A DNA stretch of 6,635 bases, taken from the NCBI GenBank assembly GCA_005883865.1, contig VBAO01000081.1, positions 1 through 6,635 on the forward strand, read 5' to 3'. Origin of the DNA: Candidatus Segetimicrobium genomatis (GTDB taxonomy: Bacteria > Sysuimicrobiota > Sysuimicrobiia > Sysuimicrobiales > Segetimicrobiaceae). Shown here piece by piece: positions 1 through 5,589 of the stretch. Every line of letters starts with the position of its first letter. The stretch's first letter is position 1. The position numbers and the translations under genes were made by a program. Under the pieces are notes generated by a model, which ran no database searches, was not told the DNA's origin, and was given only the letters and a program-made list of their open reading frames with translations.

Positions 1-2
1 CG

Positions 3-2006
3 ACCGCGGCGGCGACCGGCGGGATCCACCGCGCGCACCATCGCTCGCTTGCATGGCGGTATCGTGTGCGGGGAGACTTCATCCTCGTTGCTCTCGCGTG
101 GATCGTGCCCTACTTCGTTCGGTTCGGCGGCATCCCTGGGCAGGCCCCGTTTCACGACTATCTTCTCGTGTTGCCTCTCATCCTGTGGGTCTGGAGCGTC
201 GCGAGCCGCGCCAGCGGCCTCGGCCGGTCGCCCCGCCTCGCGGAGCCGCTCCGCGAGTGGGTCCGCGTAGCGACTGCATCGACGACGACAAGTTTCGTGG
301 TGGCCTTTTTCGCAGGAATCGAGATTCTGGTGGCCAACACTTCCAGCGAATCTTCACTCGTGGTACCGCCTCGTCACTATTGGCGGGAGATTGTTTTTGC
401 CTTCTATCTTCTGCTGTTCGGCGGGCTAGGGCTCTCGCGGACCGTGGGAGTTCGGTGGACGCGCGCTCTTGAGGGTTGCGTGACGAGCGCGGTTCCCACA
501 CTACTCGCGCGCTGCGACCGCCGACGCCACGCGGTGCGGATTCCTGGCGTGGGTGTGGGTCTCGTGGTTGCGCGAGTTCTCTTCGGGGGGGCGTTCGCCC
601 TCGTCATTGGCACCTCGGCCACTGTGGGTGCGTGGACACGCCTGAGGCATCCTTGGGCTTTCCAGCGTGCGATCTCGCGCCGCGTCTGGGGCGTGGTGCC
701 GGGTGTCGTGATAGGAGGGATCTTTCTCGGCGGCTTCGCGACGTGGCTTGTGTGGCCCGAGGGTGTTCATCCATTGTTCGCCTCCGAGATCGCCTGTCGC
801 CAGCGGGATGCGTGGTGCCGCGATCCGGCGGGCCGCGGACTCGGCGCCGCGGCGAGCCCGATCACGGACTTCTTGCGCGACAAGCTTTCGGACGATTCTA
901 TTTTCAGAGGACGCGCCGACTTCCTCCTCCAGGGAGCGGCCAAGATTCTTACGTTCCCCCTGGATCCAGAGACGGTGCTGACCCCCACCGACTTCCAGCG
1001 GGTCAGGAGCTGGTACGGGCGCACTCTTCGCGCCACGGGCATGGGGTCGCCGGTCTCATTCCGATATGGCCGGAGCCGTGAGCTCATCGAAGCGTTCGAC
1101 GAGCTGGCCCGGGCAGATGCTGTGCCGACGGACGTAGCTGCCGAGGTATCAATCTGGAGACCTGGGGGTGGCGGCCCTCCGATGGTCGTGAGGTTTCCGC
1201 TGGCCTTCGCTCGTTGGGACGAGGTGGCGGCTATAGTCAGAGCGCGGGATCGAAACTTTCGAGTGACGGGCAATGGCATGCTCCAGCGGGCGCTGCCGAT
1301 GCAGGGCGTGCCGGTCGCCTCATCCTACGAAAATGCACTGGACTACCTCTACTACCTGTTCTGGACGCGATACGTGAACTGGCCCTCCACGGCCCATCGC
1401 TCCATCAACGTGACGAGCCTCGAAGTGCTGGCACCTGATCGGCTCGCGCTGGTCGGCATCCGATACGTCATCGTGGAAGCGGCGCGCGGTCTCGAGGCGA
1501 CGTGGTTGCCCACCGTGCTGGAGTGGAGGGGCTATCGCGTCTTGGAGATCCCGGGCTCGAACACCGCGGGTTTTGCACCAGAACGCGTGATGTTCGGCAG
1601 GTCGGTTGCTGAGGAACTTCTTCTGATGCGCCGACCGACTTTCAACCCACGGCGCGTGGTGGTCCTGTCCGAGGTCGACCGAGATCAAGTGGGGATTGCG
1701 CGGCTGGTTCCGGCGCGCTGGTCCCGCATCCGTATCGTGGGCCAGTCGCTGCGCCTGGAGGCGGCGTCTAAAGGACGGACGCTGGTGGTTTTGCCTTTTA
1801 AGTTCTCGCGCTGCTGGCAACCTGACTGGCGGGGCAGGCCCGGACACGTGCTTCGGGCCGACGTCGGTCTGATAGGAGTTGCCTTCGATGATTCGACGGA
1901 CGTGTCGCTAGTGTGGTCGGCCGGGTACGGGCGCCTTCAGGACTGTCTCCATTCGGACGCGGCCCTTGTCCCCGCCGCGAGAGTGGCCGCCGAAGAACTG
2001 CCATGA
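3..2006 (+). CDS. Chimeric membrane protein: sugar-phosphotransferase-like N-terminal helices joined to a YfhO-like extracytoplasmic domain (5' end open)
   Basis: The frame is open to the window edge. The first start codon is GTG 66, which has no Shine-Dalgarno and would begin directly at the first helix, so the true start is probably outside; residues below count from GTG 66 (646 aa). Residues 3-134 resemble the four-helix membrane module of polyprenyl-phosphate sugar phosphotransferases: an FILVALAW...RFGG helix, the LPLILWVW helix, a PLREWVRV segment, and a helix ending GLSR. No catalytic bacterial sugar-transferase domain follows. Instead come two helices (about 162-187 and 208-230, the latter ending TWLVWP) and a large presumably extracytoplasmic domain to the C-terminus. 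That domain carries GNGM, ALDYLYYLFWTRYVN, a GIRYVIV strand and LPFKFSRCW, which are YfhO-like features. Cysteines 244, 251, 583 and 627 are all conserved in the paralog at 4248-5447. The stop overlaps an ATG (ATGA, 2003-2006). The coding frame is strong; the family assignments are by recalled consensus, and the function is unknown (surface glycan assembly or decoration is a guess). Confidence 0.8.
   Translation, partial: TAAATGGIHRAHHRSLAWRYRVRGDFILVALAWIVPYFVRFGGIPGQAPFHDYLLVLPLILWVWSVASRASGLGRSPRLAEPLREWVRVATASTTTSFVVAFFAGIEILVANTSSESSLVVPPRHYWREIVFAFYLLLFGGLGLSRTVGVRWTRALEGCVTSAVPTLLARCDRRRHAVRIPGVGVGLVVARVLFGGAFALVIGTSATVGAWTRLRHPWAFQRAISRRVWGVVPGVVIGGIFLGGFATWLVWPEGVHPLFASEIACRQRDAWCRDPAGRGLGAAASPITDFLRDKLSDDSIFRGRADFLLQGAAKILTFPLDPETVLTPTDFQRVRSWYGRTLRATGMGSPVSFRYGRSRELIEAFDELARADAVPTDVAAEVSIWRPGGGGPPMVVRFPLAFARWDEVAAIVRARDRNFRVTGNGMLQRALPMQGVPVASSYENALDYLYYLFWTRYVNWPSTAHRSINVTSLEVLAPDRLALVGIRYVIVEAARGLEATWLPTVLEWRGYRVLEIPGSNTAGFAPERVMFGRSVAEELLLMRRPTFNPRRVVVLSEVDRDQVGIARLVPARWSRIRIVGQSLRLEAASKGRTLVVLPFKFSRCWQPDWRGRPGHVLRADVGLIGVAFDDSTDVSLVWSAGYGRLQDCLHSDAALVPAARVAAEELP
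669..2006 (+). repeat. Diverged duplicated domain, copy 1 (C-terminal part of first gene)
   Basis: This segment encodes the same domain as 4356-5447. Over a hand-aligned core (residues 394-470 here against 147-223 there) I count 56 identities in 77 positions, including 15 identical residues in a row (ALDYLYYLFWTRYVN). Similarity begins at about the last transmembrane helix (WGV...TW..WP) and runs to the C-terminus (WSAGY...LVPAA). Copy 1 carries about 88 extra residues between the ADF and RDRNF motifs. The copies are well diverged, so this is an old duplication or two separate acquisitions, not a recent tandem repeat. Confidence 0.85.
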
Positions 2007-2185
2007 GCGACCGCGCTGTCTTGCTTGCGGCTTTGGCGCGGTGCTCATATACACTAAGGGCGGTCAAGGCCAGTCGCCCGCTCCCAGTTAGAAAGGTCGA
2101 TTCGACCAGCGGCGTGGCGCGACGGCACGCCAGGAGGGAAGAGATCGTGAAGGACGAATGCGTTTCCCTCTGTTCTCGACGGTGA
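2003..2185 (+). CDS. Possible 60-codon small ORF linking two genes by start/stop overlaps (doubtful)
   Basis: ATG 2003 overlaps the stop of the upstream gene (ATGA), and its TGA at 2183-2185 overlaps an in-frame ATG of the methyltransferase (TGATG). This is the geometry of translational coupling at both ends. The predicted peptide starts MSDRAVLLAALARCSY, ends VKDECVSLCSRR, is arginine-rich and matches no family I recognise. A strong internal Shine-Dalgarno (2132-2138) sits 8 bases before an in-frame GTG at 2147, which would give a 12-residue peptide. Either frame could act only as a coupling leader. Stops are rare in GC-rich DNA, so chance is a serious alternative. Confidence 0.2.
   Translation: MSDRAVLLAALARCSYTLRAVKASRPLPVRKVDSTSGVARRHARREEIVKDECVSLCSRR
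2025..2053 (+). promoter_or_regulatory. Weak sigma70-like promoter candidate ahead of the methyltransferase
   Basis: TTGCGG (2025-2030) and TATACA (2048-2053) are separated by 17 bases and match the consensus at 3/6 and 4/6 positions. The TCATATACACT stretch is conspicuously AT-rich for this DNA. The preceding gene ends only 19 bases upstream, so read-through transcription is equally possible. Confidence 0.25.
2111..2138 (+). promoter_or_regulatory. Hairpin abutting a strong Shine-Dalgarno
   Basis: GGCGTG (2111-2116) pairs perfectly with CACGCC (2126-2131) across a 9-base loop. The Shine-Dalgarno AGGAGGG (2132-2138) follows with no gap. The site is ideally spaced (8 bases) for GTG 2147, which is out of frame with the methyltransferase. 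It is 19 bases from ATG 2158, which is too far for normal use. The stem could position ribosomes or influence initiation; no direct evidence is visible. Confidence 0.35.
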
Positions 2186-3054
2186 TGCCGCCGGCTGCGC
2201 GTGAATCAAGCTGTGTGGTCTGCGGCCCGACGTCAGTGGTACCGGTGATGTCGTGCGGGGAGTTCCGCATCGTCCGTTGTGGCCGCTGTGGCCTGATATA
2301 CGTGGACGGAGCTCACGAGCTAGCGTGGCTCGAGAAATTCTACGGGCCCGCCTATTTCCGGAGCGACGGCGATACGGTCTGCGGCTACAGAGACTACCTG
2401 TGGGATCGGCCGCTGCATCTCGCCAACGCCGGGACGCTGCTGGAGACGATCGAGGGCGCGACCCGCGGCCCCGGGCGACGTCTGCTCGATATCGGGTGTG
2501 CATATGGCTTCTTACTCGAAGCTGCTGGCGCGCGGGGCTGGTCGGCCTCGGGCGTCGAAATCGCGGCCGAGGCTTCGCAATTCGCTCGCGATCGGCTCGG
2601 CCTCGATGTTTACGCCGGGAACCTGGAGGACGCACCTTTCGAGCCCGAGACCTTCGATGTCGTCTGCATGATTGGCACGATCGAGCACATGACTGACCCC
2701 ATGCAGTCGGTCCGCGTTGCGTCACGCCTACTAAAGAAGGGCGGGCTGCTAGTCGTCACGACGATCGACGTGGAAGGTCGGCTCGGGTATTTCAGCTGGA
2801 AGCCCCCTGAACACCTCTTCTACTTTTCGTTCCGTACCCTGTCTAACCTTTTGCAGAAAGCCGGGTTTTCAGTCGAGTTCAGGCGGACCTACTGGGTGTC
2901 TTACCGGCTCTCGGATGTCGCCTTCCGACTGTTGACGTATTGGGGGCTTGCCTCCACTATGCGCGTCGTACGGATGCTCGAGGCCCTGAATCTGCATCGG
3001 GTGCCGATGCGAATACCCACCAATGAAATCTTGGTCATCAGCCGAAAGGCGTGA
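2158..3054 (+). CDS. Class I SAM-dependent methyltransferase with N-terminal zinc ribbon
   Basis: This 298-residue protein probably transfers a methyl group from S-adenosylmethionine in the cytoplasm. The N-terminus carries a four-cysteine zinc ribbon (C19, C22, C41, C44). A Methyltransf_23/11-type Rossmann domain follows: glycine motif LLDIGCAYG (109-117), acidic end of strand 2 in SGVE (E134), the NLED segment (155-158), the strand-4 motif FDVVC...TIEHMTDP (166-181), and LLKKGGLLVVTT (191-202). A PEHLFYFS motif (217-224), common in this group, comes next. Family members often sit in polysaccharide or natural-product loci and modify sugars or lipids; the substrate here cannot be read. The start is uncertain: ATG 2158 has only AAGGA three bases upstream, while ATG 2185 (residue 10) overlaps a stop (TGATG) and still keeps the whole ribbon. 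The gene lies between two copies of a YfhO-like domain. Confidence 0.9.
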   Translation: MRFPLFSTVMPPAARESSCVVCGPTSVVPVMSCGEFRIVRCGRCGLIYVDGAHELAWLEKFYGPAYFRSDGDTVCGYRDYLWDRPLHLANAGTLLETIEGATRGPGRRLLDIGCAYGFLLEAAGARGWSASGVEIAAEASQFARDRLGLDVYAGNLEDAPFEPETFDVVCMIGTIEHMTDPMQSVRVASRLLKKGGLLVVTTIDVEGRLGYFSWKPPEHLFYFSFRTLSNLLQKAGFSVEFRRTYWVSYRLSDVAFRLLTYWGLASTMRVVRMLEALNLHRVPMRIPTNEILVISRKA

Positions 3055-3129
3055 TCGCGGCGAGGGTGAGCCGACTCCACCTCCCCATCCTTGATCGCCG
3101 AGGTCGCTTCGAGCTACCTCAACGTGCTC

Positions 3130-4434
3130 ATGCATCGGCGCCGGGCGCTGGAAGCAGACCGCCGGCATAATAGACGCGGGGTGCCGCTCGCGGCCTGGAT
3201 TGGCTGCGTCCTGCTCGTCAACCTCGCGTGGTATGGGTGGTTCTTGTCCTTCCCCTTGTTCGGCGAGGATGGCGCTGCGGCGTACTCCTCTCTGATCGAG
3301 ATGCTCCGCTTCGGAACTTTTGTCGAAGCCACGTTTCCGGTCAAGTGGCTCGAGGGCCTGGGCCAGCTCAATGTCCTCGCCAGTATGACGTTCGATCCCT
3401 TTTCTTGGGTGATGTTCTCTCCCCTGAGACCCGCAGACGCGTTCAGGGTGTCGTACGCCCTGCGAGCCACCGCATGCTGGCTGACCACGTACGTCTTCGT
3501 TGGCGAGCTCTTCCGGGGCGTGCGAGGCATTGCGGCGACGGCAGCGTGGCTGGACATGCTCCTTTGCTTCACGTTGGCACATCCGGGGGGAGTGCCGACC
3601 TTTTCGGTGATGCACATTGCGACCCAGGTGGCGGGTTTTCCGTTGCTCCTCTGGCTGTACTACCGTCTCGCGCAACGCGCGGCCTTGCTTGGCTGGGAGG
3701 ATGCGGTGTTCGCCGCCGCGCTCGTAGTGTTCTTGCCGATCTACCCGATTGGAGCGCTTCTCGGCGTGGGAGTACTCTTCGCGTTTGGATTGAGCCTTCT
3801 GTTGACGGCCCGTGGACGTCGCGGAGGCGCGGCTGTGCGGGCGTTAGGAAAGCTTGTCGTCCTCAGCGGCCTGATTCTGCTCGCCCCGGTGATCGGCTTC
3901 TACCACGCCTGGTGGGCCGTGACCAGTGTGTCGGCGCGCCACGTCTTTGCATCCGAGCTGACCACGTACGGGCACGGGTACGAGCCGCCCCAGTTCTGGC
4001 ACGATGTACCGCTCGGGATTCGTATCGTCGTGCTCCTGGTCTTGTCGCTCGTGCTCCTCCGAGGGCGGTGGGCGCGACCCGCTCGGACAGTGACGATCGT
4101 CCTCGGACTCGTCCTCGTCGGAGCGCAGGTGGCGACGCTCGTCGAGTGGCTCGACCTGTTCGAGGGCCTGACGAGACAGTTGCCTCGACCATTCTATCTT
4201 GAGTTCTACCTCCCGGTGTTCTACTCGACCTGTGCCGCCTATGCGCTATGCCGCGCTCGGCGCATCATCGGACAACCCGCAGACGTGTGCCGTCGCTGGC
4301 TGCCACGCACCGCCGGATTCGCGGCCGCCTCGTGTGGTGGCCGGGAGCCGGCGCCCACGCGCTCTCGCGTGTCGAGCGCTCGGGATGGCGGCGGTGGGGG
4401 GTATCAGTCGCGAGCGTCACGCTTCTGTTCGTAG
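3130..4434 (+). CDS. Polytopic YfhO/GT-C-like membrane protein, probably the N-terminal part of a split gene
   Basis: The protein has about ten hydrophobic helices and arginine-rich cytoplasmic loops. After the first helix (near nt 3187-3246) comes FGEDGAAAYSSLIEMLRFG, an acidic first extracytoplasmic loop as in YfhO and GT-C glycosyltransferases, then LEGLGQLNVLASMTFDPFSWV, typical of the YfhO-like group. Known YfhO proteins are implicated in teichoic acid glycosylation in Firmicutes; a role in moving or attaching lipid-linked sugars here is inference. After the helix LPRPFYLEFYLPVFYSTCAAYAL (to about nt 4254) the frame turns into low-complexity Arg/Ser/Gly sequence and stops at 4434. The large C-terminal extracytoplasmic domain expected of such proteins instead continues in the frame of the overlapping gene at 4248-5447. 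ATG 3130 is preferred over TTG 3091 and GTG 3124, but none has a clear Shine-Dalgarno. The 75-base gap upstream holds nothing I can support. Confidence 0.8.
   Translation: MHRRRALEADRRHNRRGVPLAAWIGCVLLVNLAWYGWFLSFPLFGEDGAAAYSSLIEMLRFGTFVEATFPVKWLEGLGQLNVLASMTFDPFSWVMFSPLRPADAFRVSYALRATACWLTTYVFVGELFRGVRGIAATAAWLDMLLCFTLAHPGGVPTFSVMHIATQVAGFPLLLWLYYRLAQRAALLGWEDAVFAAALVVFLPIYPIGALLGVGVLFAFGLSLLLTARGRRGGAAVRALGKLVVLSGLILLAPVIGFYHAWWAVTSVSARHVFASELTTYGHGYEPPQFWHDVPLGIRIVVLLVLSLVLLRGRWARPARTVTIVLGLVLVGAQVATLVEWLDLFEGLTRQLPRPFYLEFYLPVFYSTCAAYALCRARRIIGQPADVCRRWLPRTAGFAAASCGGREPAPTRSRVSSARDGGGGGYQSRASRFCS
4203..4401 (+). other. Probable frameshift zone joining the two halves of a YfhO-like gene
   Basis: The upstream frame is convincing to about 4255. 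The downstream frame opens only after a TGA at 4200-4202, and by about 4353 it gives sequence similar to the first gene (ALSR...RRWGV). Moving between them needs a -1 shift, equivalent to one missing or two extra bases. Third-position GC in the downstream frame is very high from about 4288, which favours a site near 4255-4300. The only homopolymer is a G6 run at 4396-4401, but paralog similarity in the downstream frame seems to begin before it. I see no canonical X XXY YYZ slippery heptamer in the likely zone. Confidence 0.55.
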
Positions 4435-5447
4435 GCGCGGTTGCGACGTGGGCGATCTGGCCCAAGAAGATCCACCCGGTTTTCTTCGCCGACCTGACGT
4501 GCCACCGTCGAGCAGTGTTCTGCAAAGATCATCCCGGGCGATCGATGGGCGCAGACGCGAGTCCCATAACGCTCTTTCTCAAGGAGCGCCTGGCTCTCGA
4601 TTCACAGTTTCACGGCCGAGCCGACTTTGTTCTCTCCCAGGACAGATTGGCCGCGGAACCAGAAGTCGGGATCATGGTCGAGGAAAGGAATAGGAACTTT
4701 CGGGCGACTGGTAACGGAATGCTTCTGCGAGCGCTTCCGTTTCAGGACATTCCCGTCGCGTCATCGTACGAGCAGGCGCTCGACTACCTTTACTATCTGT
4801 TCTGGACGAGGTATGTGAACGAGGGCGTGCGTGCCCATCGATCGATCAACATGACCAATCTTGAAGCGGTGCACGCAGATCGCCTTGCGCTGATCGGAGT
4901 GCGGTACGTGGTTGCCCGGGACGCCGCGTACTCGGCTTTGGGGGGGCTGCGGCGCGTCTTTTCGTGGGGCGGGTACTCGGTGTACGAGATCGCGAATGCA
5001 AACGCCAGCGGGTACTCACCGACAAAACTCAGTTTCGCGGAAACGTTGAGCGATGAGCTGAGGCTCATGCGGTCGGCGCATTTCGATCCGCGGCGAGAGG
5101 CGGTCGTCGCCGAGTCCGAGCGAGAGTTCCTGACGCTCGCGCTATCCCCGCTGCGCTCCTCCAAGGTCAGCGTCCTGAGGCAATCACTGTACTTCGAGGC
5201 CATCGGGCGAGGACCCCGAACGCTCGCTGTCCTACCGTTCAAGTTCTCGCAGTGCTGGCGTCCGCGTTGGATTGGACCGCCGGGTCGAGTGTTGCGGGTG
5301 GATGGGGCGCTTGTCGGGGTACTCTTCGATGAGGCCGTCCGGGTGCGCTTGTCATGGTCCGCCGGGTACGCTTGGGGTGCCAGATGCCTCGTCGAGGACG
5401 CGAACCTGGTGCCGGCCGCCGTGGATGCTGCGAAGGCCCTGCAGTGA
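4248..5447 (+). CDS. YfhO-like C-terminal extracytoplasmic domain with one membrane anchor (paralog of first gene; probable 3' half of a split gene)
   Basis: Residues 1-47, before the anchor, are Arg-rich. One helix follows at about 50-72 (WGVSVASV...WAIWP), then a soluble, presumably extracytoplasmic domain to residue 399. It shares with the first gene ASPIT, GNGM, PVASSYE, ALDYLYYLFWTRYVN, AHRSIN, LPFKFS.CW and WSAGY. C85/C92 and C336/C380 correspond to C244/C251 and C583/C627 there, suggesting disulfides in an oxidising compartment. About 88 residues present in the first gene between ADF and RNF are missing. ATG 4248 has no evident Shine-Dalgarno and lies 187 bases inside the preceding gene, so a single ancestral reading frame broken by a frameshift is more likely than an independent start. 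If independent, it would be a one-helix anchored domain working with the upstream membrane protein. Function is unknown. Confidence 0.75.
   Translation: MPRSAHHRTTRRRVPSLAATHRRIRGRLVWWPGAGAHALSRVERSGWRRWGVSVASVTLLFVGAVATWAIWPKKIHPVFFADLTCHRRAVFCKDHPGRSMGADASPITLFLKERLALDSQFHGRADFVLSQDRLAAEPEVGIMVEERNRNFRATGNGMLLRALPFQDIPVASSYEQALDYLYYLFWTRYVNEGVRAHRSINMTNLEAVHADRLALIGVRYVVARDAAYSALGGLRRVFSWGGYSVYEIANANASGYSPTKLSFAETLSDELRLMRSAHFDPRREAVVAESEREFLTLALSPLRSSKVSVLRQSLYFEAIGRGPRTLAVLPFKFSQCWRPRWIGPPGRVLRVDGALVGVLFDEAVRVRLSWSAGYAWGARCLVEDANLVPAAVDAAKALQ
4356..5447 (+). repeat. Diverged duplicated domain, copy 2
   Basis: This is the partner of 669-2006. DNA similarity is still visible in the core: around 4782-4820 the bases match the stretch near 1338-1380 with mostly third-position changes. 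The two copies have the same orientation and are separated by the methyltransferase and the membrane-protein gene. Confidence 0.85.
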
Positions 5448-5491
5448 CGATGGGGCCCGTGTCCCCGGCGCCGCCCTATTGGGGCATCGGA

Positions 5492-5519
5492 TTGCTTGCC
5501 TTCTCTGGACACTTACAGT
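5492..5519 (+). promoter_or_regulatory. Weak promoter candidate ahead of the desaturase
   Basis: TTGCTT (5492-5497) and TACAGT (5514-5519) are separated by 16 bases and match the consensus at 3/6 and 4/6 positions. They sit in the 142-base gap after the previous stop, 70 bases before the likely start. Nothing else in the gap is supportable, and I see no terminator hairpin with a T-tract. Confidence 0.2.
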
Positions 5520-5567
5520 ACGTTCATTTGCGGGGCAAGGCGGGCATCGGACGTAGTAGTTGGCCGT

Positions 5568-5589
5568 CGGGGAGAGGCGGGAAACCCGT
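5568..5589 (+). promoter_or_regulatory. Ribosome binding site and small hairpin before the desaturase start
   Basis: A GGGGAGAGG stretch at about 5569-5577 lies some 12 bases before ATG 5590, a little long for a Shine-Dalgarno but purine-rich. Between them CGGG (5578-5581) and CCCG (5585-5588) flank AAA, a tiny hairpin that would shorten the effective spacing. It supports ATG 5590 over the TTG at 5560. Confidence 0.35.

Noticed and set aside
476..1081. Plus-strand alternative frame of about 200 codons inside the first gene
   Set aside because: Its translation is Arg/Gly/Ser-rich with no hydrophobic pattern, whereas the frame ending at 2006 has helices and paralog similarity over the same bases.
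3052..3103. Near-repeat of TGATCGCGGCGAG and TGATCGCCGAG around the end of the methyltransferase
   Set aside because: It is short, imperfect and expected by chance in this base composition; there is no sign of an attachment site or mobile element.
4793..5512. Long minus-strand open frame of 239 codons
   Set aside because: Its composition is Ser/Arg/Pro-rich, and it lies antisense to a frame with clear paralog conservation. It is a GC-rich shadow.
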